From assembly GCA_020722005.1 (NCBI GenBank), contig DYLP01000003.1, forward strand, positions 37,655-101,654: a DNA stretch of 64,000 nt. Direction: 5' to 3'. A program made the position numbers and the translations under genes. This DNA is from Melioribacter roseus (GTDB lineage Bacteria; Bacteroidota; Ignavibacteria; Ignavibacteriales; Melioribacteraceae). The stretch's first letter is position 1, and every line of letters begins with the position of its first letter. The notes under the pieces are model-generated. The model ran no database searches, was not told the DNA's origin, and was given only the letters and a program-made list of their open reading frames with translations. Shown in pieces: positions 46,784 to 55,966 of the stretch.

Positions 46784-46811
46784 TTGAATTACACGTATTT
46801 AGACTTATAAC
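46784..46811 (+). promoter_or_regulatory. Possible sigma-70-like promoter of fluC/crcB
   Basis: TTGAAT (46784-46789), 16 nt, TATAAC (46806-46811), about 20 nt before the start codon. No fluoride-riboswitch fold is recognisable in the 89-bp leader region. Confidence 0.4.
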
Positions 46812-46830
46812 AGACACAAAAAGTTAGACA

Positions 46831-47199
46831 ATGGTAAAAATTTTTATTGTATTTATCGGAGCGGGTTTCGGAGGAAGTCTCCGTTATTACGTATCGGCAC
46901 TTTTTTACAAAATATTTCCAGTTTTATTCCCGGTTGGAACGCTGGCAGTTAATTTTCTGGGGAGTTTCATTCTCGGACTATTGATTTATGGATTGGACGA
47001 GCGCGAATTGTTGTCGTTGAATATGAAGTTATTACTCGGCGTGGGTTTTTGCGGAGGATTTACAACTTTTTCCACCTTCTCGCTGGAAACTTTGAATCTA
47101 TTGAAAGAATCGCAATTTCTTTTAGCCGGTTTAAATATATTCCTGAATGTATCGATTTCACTCTTCGGGATATATACAGCATACATTATAACGAGGTAG
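46831..47199 (+). CDS. crcB: Fluoride channel FluC/CrcB
   Basis: A small four-helix membrane protein that exports fluoride as a dual-topology dimer. The 122-residue sequence has GAGFGGSLRYYVS in helix 1, PVGTLAVNFLGSFILGLL in helix 2 with the conserved Asn, and GFCGGFTTFSTFSLE in helix 3, the classical fluoride-pore motif. It is followed after 3 nt by a DUF190 gene, a pairing seen in many bacteria. Confidence 0.95.
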   Translation: MVKIFIVFIGAGFGGSLRYYVSALFYKIFPVLFPVGTLAVNFLGSFILGLLIYGLDERELLSLNMKLLLGVGFCGGFTTFSTFSLETLNLLKESQFLLAGLNIFLNVSISLFGIYTAYIITR

Positions 47200-47202
47200 A
47201 AG

Positions 47203-47550
47203 ATGCGAATTTCAGGTGAAGCAAAACTTCTCAGAATTTTTGTGGGCGAATCCGACAAAAGCGGTACAATTACCGTTTATGAAAAGATAGTTCTCGAAGC
47301 GCGTAAATTGAATTTAGCTGGTGCCACTGTTTATAAAGGAATAATGGGATTCGGAGGCTCCAGTAGAATTCACACTGCTAAGTTTCTACGTCTTTCAGAA
47401 GACCTCCCACTTGTAATCGAAATTGTCGACGAAGCTGAAAAAATCGAAAAGTTTATTCCCATAGTCGAAAAAATTTTCGAAGAATCAAATTCGGGCGGTT
47501 TGATTACATTAGAACGAGCCGAAATTATTAAGTACACGGCAAATAAATGA
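47203..47550 (+). CDS. DUF190 family protein
   Basis: A 115-residue soluble protein of the DUF190 family. It has the P-II-like ferredoxin-type layout: RIFVGESDKSG, then ARKLNLAGATVYKGIMGFGGSSRIHTAKFLRLSEDLPLVIEIVDEAEK in sequence. Family members often sit next to crcB, as here. Its role in fluoride handling is unproven. The stop overlaps the next ATG as ATGA. Confidence 0.9.
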   Translation: MRISGEAKLLRIFVGESDKSGTITVYEKIVLEARKLNLAGATVYKGIMGFGGSSRIHTAKFLRLSEDLPLVIEIVDEAEKIEKFIPIVEKIFEESNSGGLITLERAEIIKYTANK

Positions 47551-48338
47551 AACTAATTCGAAATTCATTCTTCTTTTTGTTCCTAATTGTTCAGGCACTA
47601 TTTTCACAAAATACAAATCATTATAATCTCAACCAATTCAAAAAAGAGACTGTTGATTTTCTTAAGATACCGTTCAATGCAGACAAGAACGATTATCTTA
47701 CACTCGGAATTATAAGTGCAGGCACTTTCCTTGCAATGCAAATTGACCAACCGATAAGAGACGTAGCGTTAAGCAATCAAAAATATCATTCTTCTTTACC
47801 GATGAAATTCGGTAAAATGTGGGGCGAACTTTATACAGCTCCTGCTGTTGCTCTTTTGACCGGTTTGTACGGCAATTTATCGGGCAATAAAACTTATTCG
47901 AAAATCGGCTTCGAAATCGCTCAGACAATTCTCTACTCAGGAATGATTACAAGTTTTATTAAAATTGCAGCTGGGCGCGCAAGACCTTTTACAGACAAAG
48001 GTTCATCATTCTATAAACCTTTTACTTTTTTTAATGACGATTACCATTCACTGCCCTCCGGGCACACCACGCTTGCATTTGCATTGTCGACAGTACTCGC
48101 GAACAATACAGAATCTGATTACTTAAAAATTCTTTTTTATCTACCTGCCATGTTAACCACAATATCACGTGTTTATCACGATAGTCATTGGACTTCCGAT
48201 GTTCTGCTCAGTGCTGCTATTGGATATTTCACCGCTCGCTGGGTTTATAATAAACATAACAATTACAATTCGGACATAAAGATTGGTTTAATACCAGACG
48301 AGCAATTCAACTGGCTTTATGTAAAAATTAATTTTTAA
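47547..48338 (+). CDS. PAP2-family membrane phosphatase
   Basis: A 263-residue protein with a signal sequence (about 1-20) and a C-terminal PAP2 core. The three motifs are K-x6-RP (KIAAGRARPF), PSGHTT, and SRVYHDSHWTSD, containing the nucleophilic His. Lipid phosphate, undecaprenyl diphosphate or lipid A phosphate are all possible substrates. It is translationally coupled to the DUF190 gene. Confidence 0.88.
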   Translation: MKLIRNSFFFLFLIVQALFSQNTNHYNLNQFKKETVDFLKIPFNADKNDYLTLGIISAGTFLAMQIDQPIRDVALSNQKYHSSLPMKFGKMWGELYTAPAVALLTGLYGNLSGNKTYSKIGFEIAQTILYSGMITSFIKIAAGRARPFTDKGSSFYKPFTFFNDDYHSLPSGHTTLAFALSTVLANNTESDYLKILFYLPAMLTTISRVYHDSHWTSDVLLSAAIGYFTARWVYNKHNNYNSDIKIGLIPDEQFNWLYVKINF

Positions 48339-48343
48339 TTCTT

Positions 48344-48351
48344 GGGGGGGG
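48344..48351 (+). repeat. G8 tract inside the ribosome-binding site of the esterase gene
   Basis: Eight G at 48344-48351, three bases before ATG (48355). The tract serves as the Shine-Dalgarno region, so changes in its length would alter spacing. Confidence 0.75.
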
Positions 48352-48354
48352 ACA

Positions 48355-50280
48355 ATGAAGAAGTTTCAATTAATAATCATTTTCTTTTTCCTTGCCATCG
48401 GATTGAATGCGCAGGTAAAACTGCCAAAATTAATAAGCGACGGAATGGTTTTACAACGCGAAACGCCGCTTAAAATATGGGGATGGGCTTCGCCCGGTGA
48501 AACTGTAGAAATTAAATTTTTCGATACCTCTTTAACTACCATTACTTCAAATGAAGGCAAATGGCAAGTTACAATCGCTCCGCAAAAAGCAGGCGGTCCA
48601 TATAAAATGGAAATTACAGCCACCAATAAAATAGTAATAAAGGACATTTTAATCGGCGATGTTTGGGTTTGCTCGGGTCAGTCGAACATGGAACTACCAA
48701 TGAGGAGAGTTGAATCTGTGTATAAGGATGTTATTGCAACTTCGAACAACAAATTTATCCGCCAATTTTATGTTCCGCGCGAATATTGCTTTACGGTAAG
48801 GAAGGAAGATTTTTCAGAAAGTAAATGGGTTTCTGCAAATCCTCAGACTGTTCTCGATTTCACTGCAGTTGGTTATTTCTTTGCAAGATATCTTTACGAT
48901 AAATACAATGTTCCAATTGGATTGATAAATTCGAGCCTGGGTGGTTCGCCCGCCGAAGCATGGATGAGCGAAGAAGCTTTGAAAGATTTTCCTCAATATT
49001 ATGAAGAACTGCAAAAATTCAAAGATCATAGTCTGATTGAAAAAATCAAAATCAGCGACAGCATCAGAATTAATAATTGGTACTCGACACTTAAAAGTAA
49101 AGACGCTGGGTATAGTAATCACAATATGCCCTGGTATTTGGAAGAAATTAATATTTCTAACTGGGATTCGATTTTTATCCCCGGTTACTGGACAGGAACG
49201 TCCCTCGAGGGAAAGAACGGGGTCGTCTGGTTCAGAAAAGAAATCGACTTATCAGAAACTGTTGATAAAAGTTCAGCTCTTCTTTTATTGGGCAGAATTG
49301 TCGATGCCGATTCAGTTTTTATTAACGGCAAATTTGTTGGTGCAGTTAGTTATCAATATCCCCCGAGGCGTTATCGGATTCCCGAAGGAATTCTTAGAAC
49401 AGGAAAAAATGTAATTACTGTAAGAGTAATTAGCAATATTGGCACAGGTGGCTTTGTACCCGATAAACCATACGAGCTTGTTTTAAAAGATACCATAATT
49501 GATCTCAAAGGATACTGGAAATATAAAGTCGGAGCCATTATGCCTCCACTCGAGAGTCAGACTTTTATTAGATGGAAGCCTGGCGGGCTTTTCAATTCAA
49601 TGTTAGCTCCGCTATTCAGTTATAAAATTAAAGGTGTTATATGGTATCAGGGAGAATCGAATGCTGACCGACCATTCGAATACCAATTGCACTTCCCCGC
49701 TCTAATAAAGGACTGGCGAAACAACTGGGACATCGGGAATTTTCCTTTTTTATACGTTCAACTTGCAAATTTTATGGAATCCGATTCAGTACCATCGAAC
49801 AGTAATTGGGCTTTGCTGCGCGAAGCTCAAGCAAAAGCTCTCGAACTTCCAAATACAGGAATGGCTGTAACGATTGACATCGGTGAATGGAACGATATTC
49901 ATCCCCTCAATAAAAAAGACGTGGGCAAAAGATTGGCACTGACAGCTATGAAAATTGCATACGGCGAGGATATTGTCTACTCTGGTCCGATCTATGAATC
50001 AATGAAAATTGAAGGGAATAAAATAATTATCAGCTTTTCGCATACAGGTAGCGGATTGATATGTAAAGGAAATAAGTTAAAACATTTTGCAATTGCAGCT
50101 AACGACAAAAAGTTTGTGTGGGCAAATGCAGTAATCGAAGGCGATAAAGTGGTTGTATGGTGTGACAAAATAAAAAATCCTGTAGCGGTTCGTTATGCCT
50201 GGGCTGATAATCCAGAAGGCGCCAACCTTTACAATAGAGAAGGCCTTCCTGCATGTCCTTTCAGAACGGATGAGTGGTAA
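48355..50280 (+). CDS. Sialate O-acetylesterase-like secreted esterase
   Basis: A 641-residue secreted SASA-family esterase that removes O-acetyl groups from sialic acids or other acetylated sugars. A signal peptide (1-20) is followed by VWVCSGQSNMELPM with the catalytic Ser near residue 111, a sugar-binding jelly-roll insert (about 250-400, starting WYLEEINISNWDS and containing VVWFRKEIDLSE), VIWYQGESNADRPFEY, and the Asp/His region DIGEWNDIHPLNK. The C-terminal part ends in LPACPFRTDEW. It is preceded by PAP2 and an unusual G8 tract in its ribosome-binding site. It may be one of the proteins exported by this organism, although no T9SS C-terminal sorting domain is seen. Confidence 0.86.
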   Translation: MKKFQLIIIFFFLAIGLNAQVKLPKLISDGMVLQRETPLKIWGWASPGETVEIKFFDTSLTTITSNEGKWQVTIAPQKAGGPYKMEITATNKIVIKDILIGDVWVCSGQSNMELPMRRVESVYKDVIATSNNKFIRQFYVPREYCFTVRKEDFSESKWVSANPQTVLDFTAVGYFFARYLYDKYNVPIGLINSSLGGSPAEAWMSEEALKDFPQYYEELQKFKDHSLIEKIKISDSIRINNWYSTLKSKDAGYSNHNMPWYLEEINISNWDSIFIPGYWTGTSLEGKNGVVWFRKEIDLSETVDKSSALLLLGRIVDADSVFINGKFVGAVSYQYPPRRYRIPEGILRTGKNVITVRVISNIGTGGFVPDKPYELVLKDTIIDLKGYWKYKVGAIMPPLESQTFIRWKPGGLFNSMLAPLFSYKIKGVIWYQGESNADRPFEYQLHFPALIKDWRNNWDIGNFPFLYVQLANFMESDSVPSNSNWALLREAQAKALELPNTGMAVTIDIGEWNDIHPLNKKDVGKRLALTAMKIAYGEDIVYSGPIYESMKIEGNKIIISFSHTGSGLICKGNKLKHFAIAANDKKFVWANAVIEGDKVVVWCDKIKNPVAVRYAWADNPEGANLYNREGLPACPFRTDEW

Positions 50281-50342
50281 TTGAGCTCTTAATAAACGAA
50301 AACTCTACAGGATTTATCGAGGAAAGATTCTTAATAAAAAAG

Positions 50343-50366
50343 AGGCTGCCATGACAAAGGCAGCCT
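50343..50366 (-). terminator. Terminator of the pnt operon
   Basis: AGGCTGCC (50343-50350), 8-nt loop, GGCAGCCT (50359-50366), followed on the minus strand by CTTTTTT. It lies 9 nt after the pntB stop and could also serve the convergent esterase gene. Confidence 0.85.
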
Positions 50367-50374
50367 TATAATCA

Positions 50375-51769
50375 TCAATAATTTTTAATTTCGTGAGTAA
50401 GTTTTGTGATTGCCTCTTTCGCATCGCCAAAGTACATCAACGTATTCGGATAGAAGAAGAGTTCGTTATCGATTCCGGCATAACCTACATTCAGCGAGCG
50501 TTTATTAATCACAACAGTTTTAGCGTAATCTACATTGAGTATTGGCATACCATAAATGGGACTATTTTTATCGTGGCGAGCAGCGGGATTAACGACGTCG
50601 TTTGCTCCGATAATCAATGCGATATCGGTATTCGGGAAGTCGTCGTTAATTTCTTCCATCGCCAGCATTTTATCGTAAGGAATATTTGCTTCCGCAAGGA
50701 GTACGTTCATATGACCGGGCATTCTTCCTGCGACTGGATGAATTGCAAATCTTACTTTTTTCCCTTTTGATTCTAACAAATTAAACAAATCCCTTACTGC
50801 GTGTTGAGCCTGTGCCACTGCCATTCCGTATCCGGGTACAATTATAATTGATTCGGCAGCGTCGAATATCATAGCAAGTTCTTCAGCATCGACAGATTTA
50901 ACTTGACCTTTAGGCGATACGCTTGTAGTAGCTGGTCCTGCAGCTCCAGCAGATTCCCAGCCGCCAAGTACCACATTCATCAAAGATCGGTTCATGCCCT
51001 TGCACATAATGTTTGTTAAAATTATTCCAGAAGCTCCCACTAATGCACCTGCAATAATCAATTCATTGTTTTGTAATACGAACCCAGTAGCAGATGCTGC
51101 TAACCCCGAATATGAATTCAAAAGTGAAATTGCAACTGGCATATCGGCACCTCCAATTGGTAATACAAGCAGCACGCCGAGTAATAGTGATATGCCACCA
51201 ATTCCAAGTACGAGCCATTCCAGTTCAGGCTCAATTACAAAATATACTCCACCTATAATTACCAGCGACAAAAGCACCGCATTTAATGGATGCTGCATTG
51301 GGTATCTAACAACTTTGCCTGTTACTATTCCCTGAAGTTTGGCAAAGGCAATCAACGACCCCGTAAACGTAACGCCACCAATCAATATACTCAGTACAAG
51401 CGTAATATTTGTTTGTGTGTCATGAGCATACATAGCAAAGTTAACAACTTTATAATATTCCGAAAATGCAACGAGCATCGAAGCTCCGCCGCCGAAACCG
51501 TTTAGCAGTCCCACCATTTGCGGCATTCCCGTCATCGGCACTTTGATTGCCATAACCGAACCGAGAGATGCACCAATTACAAAGCCAATAATTATCCATT
51601 CGTATGTCAGAACGTGTTGGTCGAGTAGAGTAACTACTATTGCTACAAACATACCCAGGGCCGAAAGGAAGTTCCCTTTCCTTGCAGTCTTGGGTGAACT
51701 CAAATATTTAATTCCGTAAATGAATAGTACTGAAGATATTAAATAAGAAATTTCGATGATAATTCTCAT
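50375..51769 (-). CDS. pntB: NAD(P) transhydrogenase subunit beta
   Basis: PntB carries membrane helices and the NADP-binding domain III of proton-translocating transhydrogenase. The 464-residue protein has about nine hydrophobic segments, GLLNGFGGGASMLVAFSEYY, and a C-terminal dinucleotide domain with IIVPGYGMAVAQAQHAVRDL, RFAIHPVAGRMPGHMNVLLAEA and NDVVNPAARHDKNSPIYGMP. It is the last gene of pntA1-pntA2-pntB. Confidence 0.96.
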   Translation of the reverse strand: MRIIIEISYLISSVLFIYGIKYLSSPKTARKGNFLSALGMFVAIVVTLLDQHVLTYEWIIIGFVIGASLGSVMAIKVPMTGMPQMVGLLNGFGGGASMLVAFSEYYKVVNFAMYAHDTQTNITLVLSILIGGVTFTGSLIAFAKLQGIVTGKVVRYPMQHPLNAVLLSLVIIGGVYFVIEPELEWLVLGIGGISLLLGVLLVLPIGGADMPVAISLLNSYSGLAASATGFVLQNNELIIAGALVGASGIILTNIMCKGMNRSLMNVVLGGWESAGAAGPATTSVSPKGQVKSVDAEELAMIFDAAESIIIVPGYGMAVAQAQHAVRDLFNLLESKGKKVRFAIHPVAGRMPGHMNVLLAEANIPYDKMLAMEEINDDFPNTDIALIIGANDVVNPAARHDKNSPIYGMPILNVDYAKTVVINKRSLNVGYAGIDNELFFYPNTLMYFGDAKEAITKLTHEIKNY

Positions 51770-51777
51770 TTTTCAGC

Positions 51778-52062
51778 TCACTTTTTTTTGAACATTTTTA
51801 ACATTCTGTCGGTTACCAGATAGCCACCTACAACATTAATGGTTGCAAATACCATTGACACCATTCCCAGTATTGTGCTGATTGTAAATTCTTCGAGTCC
51901 AGCGCTTAATATTGCGCCGACTATCGTAATACCTGAAATTGCATTTGAACCGGACATCAAAGGCGTATGCAGCGTGGGTGGCACTTTCGTTATCAACTCG
52001 AAACCGACAAATATTGCCAATACGAAAACATATATTAACATTAATAATCCTAAACTTTCCAT
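51778..52062 (-). CDS. NAD(P) transhydrogenase subunit alpha, membrane part
   Basis: A 94-residue protein equal to the C-terminal membrane portion of PntA (domain IIa). It has three hydrophobic segments; KVPPTLHTPLMSGSNAISGI is the conserved stretch of this subunit. The separate gene (PntA2, or PntAB) shows a three-subunit transhydrogenase, as in Rhodospirillum, rather than the two-subunit E. coli type. Confidence 0.94.
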   Translation of the reverse strand: MESLGLLMLIYVFVLAIFVGFELITKVPPTLHTPLMSGSNAISGITIVGAILSAGLEEFTISTILGMVSMVFATINVVGGYLVTDRMLKMFKKK

Positions 52063-52082
52063 TGTATTAACCTCTTTTTTAA

Positions 52083-53228
52083 TTATTGAATTAATGCTTT
52101 TGTTCTTTCGTGCATAACCTGACCGTCTTTAACTATGGTTGCGCCTCCAATTATTTCGTCTTCCATATTATGATTAAACTGACCTTCTTTGCTCGTATAA
52201 TCGATCAGATTCAAAAGGTTCTTAGCATACATTTCACTGGCATGATATGGCACCAAACTTGGCAAATTCGATTCTCCTATAATCGTAACGTCGTACTTGA
52301 CAACGGTTTTCCCTTTTTCGCTTATTTCGCAATTGCCACCAAATTCAACTGCCATATCGAGAACTACAGAACCCGGGCGCATCTTTTTTACCATTTCTTC
52401 TGTTACTAAAATTGGCGCCTTCTTACCAGGTATAAGTGCAGTTGTAATTACGATATCCGCTTCGGTTATATGTTTGAATATCAGTTCCTTTTGCTTTCTT
52501 AGAAATTCTTCCGATTGTTCTTTTGCGTATCCGCCTGCGTCCTGCATCGATTCATCGGTTGGAACTTCGATAAATTTGCCGCCCAAGCTCTGAACTTCTT
52601 CTTTAACCTGAGGTCTAACGTCGGAAACCTCAACAACAGCACCGAGACGTTTTGCAGTACCAAGTGCCGAGAGCCCTGCAACGCCGGCTCCCATTATAAC
52701 AACTTTGGCAGGCGAAATTGTACCAGCGGCGGTCATCATCATCGGAAATATTTTATGCAAATGATTAGCCGCAAGTATAACACTTTTATAACCTGAAATA
52801 TTTGCTTGCGAACTAAGCGCATCCATTCGCTGCGCCAGTGTCGTTCTAGGAATTGCATCCATTGAAATTACATTAATTCCGAGTTCAGCAGCCTTTTTTG
52901 CAACTTCTGGGAAATGAAGCGAGTAGAAAAAAGAAATTAAGAGAGTTCCCTTCTTCATTAATTCAAGCTCGTCTTTTCCTTTTTCGGAATGTTCGACGGG
53001 TCGCTGAACTTTTAACACTATATCCGCCTGAGAATAGAGTGAATCAACGTCGTTAATTATCTCAGCGCCGGATTCTTTATACTTTTCGTCCGGAAAGCCA
53101 GCCCTCGTCCCCGCACCAGTCTCGACTATTACTTTGTATCCTTTTTTAATAAGTCGGGAAGCAACTTCGGGGACAATTGCCACTCGGTTCTCGCCCGTCA
53201 TTATCTCTTTTGGAACAGCAATAACCAC
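52083..53228 (-). CDS. NAD(P) transhydrogenase subunit alpha, NAD-binding part
   Basis: A 381-residue soluble domain I (PntA1). Visible text includes AVPKEIMTGENRVAIVPEVA, RTTLAQRMDALSSQANISGYK, KVVIMGAGVAGLSALGTAKRLGA (dinucleotide loop) and the mobile loop near VILPKAPILVTEEM-like sequence (PGKKAPILVTEEMVKKM). It couples NADH oxidation to NADP reduction with the membrane subunits that follow at 20 nt. It diverges from nuoA across 173 bp. Its fold is related to that of alanine dehydrogenase, and a divergent member of that family is encoded at 32841-33968. Confidence 0.95.
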   Translation of the reverse strand: MVIAVPKEIMTGENRVAIVPEVASRLIKKGYKVIVETGAGTRAGFPDEKYKESGAEIINDVDSLYSQADIVLKVQRPVEHSEKGKDELELMKKGTLLISFFYSLHFPEVAKKAAELGINVISMDAIPRTTLAQRMDALSSQANISGYKSVILAANHLHKIFPMMMTAAGTISPAKVVIMGAGVAGLSALGTAKRLGAVVEVSDVRPQVKEEVQSLGGKFIEVPTDESMQDAGGYAKEQSEEFLRKQKELIFKHITEADIVITTALIPGKKAPILVTEEMVKKMRPGSVVLDMAVEFGGNCEISEKGKTVVKYDVTIIGESNLPSLVPYHASEMYAKNLLNLIDYTSKEGQFNHNMEDEIIGGATIVKDGQVMHERTKALIQ

Positions 53229-53349
53229 TTTATTTCTCCTGTTTATTTTTAATTAGCATTTCTAATTTAATAATTACTCGATAGAAGACAAACCAAATTT
53301 AGTACTGAGAAAAAATTTAATTAGATGGTAGAATTTGATATCCTATTTC

Positions 53350-53378
53350 TTGACAATCATACATCGAAGTATTATTTT
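53350..53378 (+). promoter_or_regulatory. Promoter of the nuo operon
   Basis: TTGACA (53350-53355), 17 nt, TATTTT (53373-53378): a near-consensus sigma-70-like promoter. The start site would fall about 15 nt before the nuoA ATG. Confidence 0.55.
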
Positions 53379-53401
53379 GCTCACAAATTTTTTGAAAACT
53401 A

Positions 53402-53812
53402 ATGCTTACTGAATTCGGAAAAATTCTCATATTTATTTTATTTGCTGCAATCTTTGTTATAATTACATTGTTTGTGGCAAAAATCGTAAGGCCTAATCGA
53501 CCGACTTTCGAGAAATTAAAAATCTACGAATGTGGTGAAAATCCTGAAGGTTCGCCGTGGGTTAAATTCAATATCCGCTTCTATGTTATTGCTCTTATCT
53601 TTCTTATTTTCGACGTCGAAGTGGTTTTGCTTTTTCCATGGGCACTAGCTTATAAGGAAATGGGATTTTACGGTTTTTCAATTGGAATAATATTTTTATT
53701 ATTACTCGTTTTAGGTATGGCTTATGAATGGCGCAAAGGCGACCTCGAATGGGCACGTCCTAAACCAAAGCCTCCTAAACTCAACGAAATCCTGAAAAAC
53801 AAGACTAATTGA
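53402..53812 (+). CDS. nuoA: NADH-quinone oxidoreductase subunit A
   Basis: NuoA is a membrane subunit of complex I. The 136-residue protein has three hydrophobic segments; the loop [42 protein letters not shown] carries the conserved ECG and FDVE texts in order. It is the first gene of the nuo operon and overlaps nuoB closely (stop 2 nt before the nuoB ATG). Confidence 0.97.
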   Translation: MLTEFGKILIFILFAAIFVIITLFVAKIVRPNRPTFEKLKIYECGENPEGSPWVKFNIRFYVIALIFLIFDVEVVLLFPWALAYKEMGFYGFSIGIIFLLLLVLGMAYEWRKGDLEWARPKPKPPKLNEILKNKTN

Positions 53813-53814
53813 TT

Positions 53815-54306
53815 ATGGGCATTTTAGATAAAGAATTTTCTGACGGAAATATTGTAATAACAAAAGTAGAAGATTTATTCAACTGGGCACGTCTCTCGTC
53901 TATTTGGCAACTGGGATTCGGTCTTGCCTGCTGCGCAATTGAGATGATGGCTACTTCCGCATCGCACTACGATTTCGACCGATTTGGCGTTATTCCCAGA
54001 AATACTCCCCGCCAGGCAGACGCAATTATTATATCCGGTACAGTAACGCTCAAAATGGCTACACGAATTAAACGTCTTTATGAACAAATGCCAGAACCAA
54101 AATATATTATTTCAATGGGAAGTTGTGCAAATTGCGGCGGACCTTACTGGAACCATGGTTATCATGTTTTGAAAGGAGTTGACCGAGTTATACCTGTAGA
54201 TGTTTATGTGCCGGGCTGCCCCCCTCGTCCAGAAGCTTTGCTGGAAGGTCTTCTTAAACTTCAGGAAAAAATCAGACACGAATCATTAACTAAGAAGCAA
54301 GCATGA
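53815..54306 (+). CDS. nuoB: NADH-quinone oxidoreductase subunit B
   Basis: NuoB holds cluster N2, the last Fe-S cluster before quinone. The 163-residue protein has [29 protein letters not shown] and [15 protein letters not shown], giving the four cluster cysteines. The ATG at 53815 is preferred to an earlier TTG. The stop overlaps nuoC as ATGA. Confidence 0.97.
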   Translation: MGILDKEFSDGNIVITKVEDLFNWARLSSIWQLGFGLACCAIEMMATSASHYDFDRFGVIPRNTPRQADAIIISGTVTLKMATRIKRLYEQMPEPKYIISMGSCANCGGPYWNHGYHVLKGVDRVIPVDVYVPGCPPRPEALLEGLLKLQEKIRHESLTKKQA

Positions 54307-54833
54307 AAACCCCAGACGAAATATTCGACATACTAAAAAATAATTTTAACGACGATGTTATTGGTATCGAAAAAGAACAACCAACAGAACCGATTATATT
54401 TGTAAATCCTTCCGCCATAAATAAAGTTTGTCTCTTTCTTAGAGACAATGAGGAATTGAAATTTGACAGCTTGATGAATCTCTCCGGAGTAGACGACGCC
54501 AACGGTGAAAAAGTAAAAGACAACGACGGCAGCGAAATTATTAAAGGCGGTACCCTAAGTGTTTATTACCATCTTTATTCAATTAAATACAAACACAAAA
54601 TCACACTTAAAACATCAACATCTCGGGAAGAACCCCGGGTCGAATCAGTTGAATCCGTTTGGAAAACTGCTAATTGGCACGAACGGGAAGCTTACGATAT
54701 GTTTGGGATAATTTTCAACAATCATCCAGATCTGCGCAGAATTTTAATGCCGTACGACTGGGAAGCAGGATATCCACTCAGAAAAGACTATAAAAACCCT
54801 GAATTTTATCAAGGAATGAAAGTTCCTTATTAA
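54303..54833 (+). CDS. nuoC: NADH-quinone oxidoreductase subunit C
   Basis: The 30-kDa-type peripheral subunit, 176 residues, separate from nuoD. The conserved C-terminal [20 protein letters not shown] and [20 protein letters not shown] are present, as is the YYHLYSI strand. It is translationally coupled to nuoB by ATGA. Confidence 0.96.
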   Translation: MKTPDEIFDILKNNFNDDVIGIEKEQPTEPIIFVNPSAINKVCLFLRDNEELKFDSLMNLSGVDDANGEKVKDNDGSEIIKGGTLSVYYHLYSIKYKHKITLKTSTSREEPRVESVESVWKTANWHEREAYDMFGIIFNNHPDLRRILMPYDWEAGYPLRKDYKNPEFYQGMKVPY

Positions 54834-54850
54834 CAATAAACGTACTTATT

Positions 54851-55966
54851 ATGGCATTGAAAACTGAAACTATGATATTAAACATGGGTCCGCAGCACCC
54901 TTCAACTCACGGTGTGCTCAGACTCGAACTTGAACTTGAAGGCGAACTAATCGTAGACGTTAAACCGCATATTGGTTACTTACACAGATGTTTCGAAAAA
55001 CACGCCGAAGCAATGACATATCCTCAGGTAATTCCGTATACCGACCGCATGGATTACCTCGCTTCGATGTACAATAATTTCGGTTATGTTTTAGCCGTCG
55101 AAAAATTACTCGGGATCGAAGTTCCTGAACGCGTCGAATATATTCGCGTCATAATGGGCGAACTTCAAAGAATTGCTTCTCACCTGGTTGCAATCGGAAC
55201 TTATGGACTCGACATTGGCGCATTTACACCATTTCTTTATTGTTTCCGCGACCGTGAAAAAATTCTCAATCTTTTTGAAATTACATGCGGCGCTCGATTG
55301 CTTTACAATTATATGTGGGTAGGTGGTCTATCACACGATATTCACCCTGACTTTGTACGTCTTACAAAAGATTTTATAAAAGAATTCAGACCAACAATAA
55401 AAGAACTCAATGATTTACTCTCTTACAACAAAATTTTCATTGAAAGAACAGCTAACATTGGCATCTTACCACTCGCGACGGCAATTAACTACGGCGTTAC
55501 GGGACCAAGTTTAAGAGGAAGCGGACTTGCCTTCGATTTACGAAAAGAAGAGCCCTATTCTATTTATGACCGGTTTGATTTCGACGTTCCCGTAGGTCAG
55601 GGATTGATGGGAACTGTTGGAGATTGCTGGGATAGATACTATGTACGAGTGCTTGAAATGGAACAAAGTCTACGAATAATCGAACAGGCAATCGACAAGA
55701 TTCCTGACGGTGATGTTCATTCAGCGATTCCACGCAGAATTAAACCTCCTGTTGGAACTGTTTATCAAAGAGTTGAAAATCCAAGGGGTGAACTCGGCTA
55801 TTTCATTATAAGCGACGGTTCCACAAATCCGTTTAGAGTAAAAGTAAGGGCTCCTTCGTTCGTCAATCTTGAAGTGCTCGGCGAACTTTGCAAAGGTCAT
55901 CTGGTTGCAGATGTTATTGCAATTTTAGGAAGTATCGATATAGTTTTAGGCGAGGTGGACAGATAA
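54851..55966 (+). CDS. nuoD: NADH-quinone oxidoreductase subunit D
   Basis: The 49-kDa-type subunit that with NuoB forms the quinone site. The 371-residue protein begins almost directly with [56 protein letters not shown] text ([14 protein letters not shown]) and the C-terminal [13 protein letters not shown] are standard. It has only a short N-terminal extension, unlike longer homologues. The stop and nuoH start form TAATG. Confidence 0.97.
   Translation: MALKTETMILNMGPQHPSTHGVLRLELELEGELIVDVKPHIGYLHRCFEKHAEAMTYPQVIPYTDRMDYLASMYNNFGYVLAVEKLLGIEVPERVEYIRVIMGELQRIASHLVAIGTYGLDIGAFTPFLYCFRDREKILNLFEITCGARLLYNYMWVGGLSHDIHPDFVRLTKDFIKEFRPTIKELNDLLSYNKIFIERTANIGILPLATAINYGVTGPSLRGSGLAFDLRKEEPYSIYDRFDFDVPVGQGLMGTVGDCWDRYYVRVLEMEQSLRIIEQAIDKIPDGDVHSAIPRRIKPPVGTVYQRVENPRGELGYFIISDGSTNPFRVKVRAPSFVNLEVLGELCKGHLVADVIAILGSIDIVLGEVDR

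Noticed and set aside
46742..46830. Fluoride riboswitch upstream of crcB
   Set aside because: The 89-bp region has none of the conserved fluoride-riboswitch sequence blocks and is almost fully A/T.
48355..50280. T9SS C-terminal sorting domain on the esterase
   Set aside because: The C-terminus (LPACPFRTDEW) belongs to the esterase fold and shows no sorting-domain motif.
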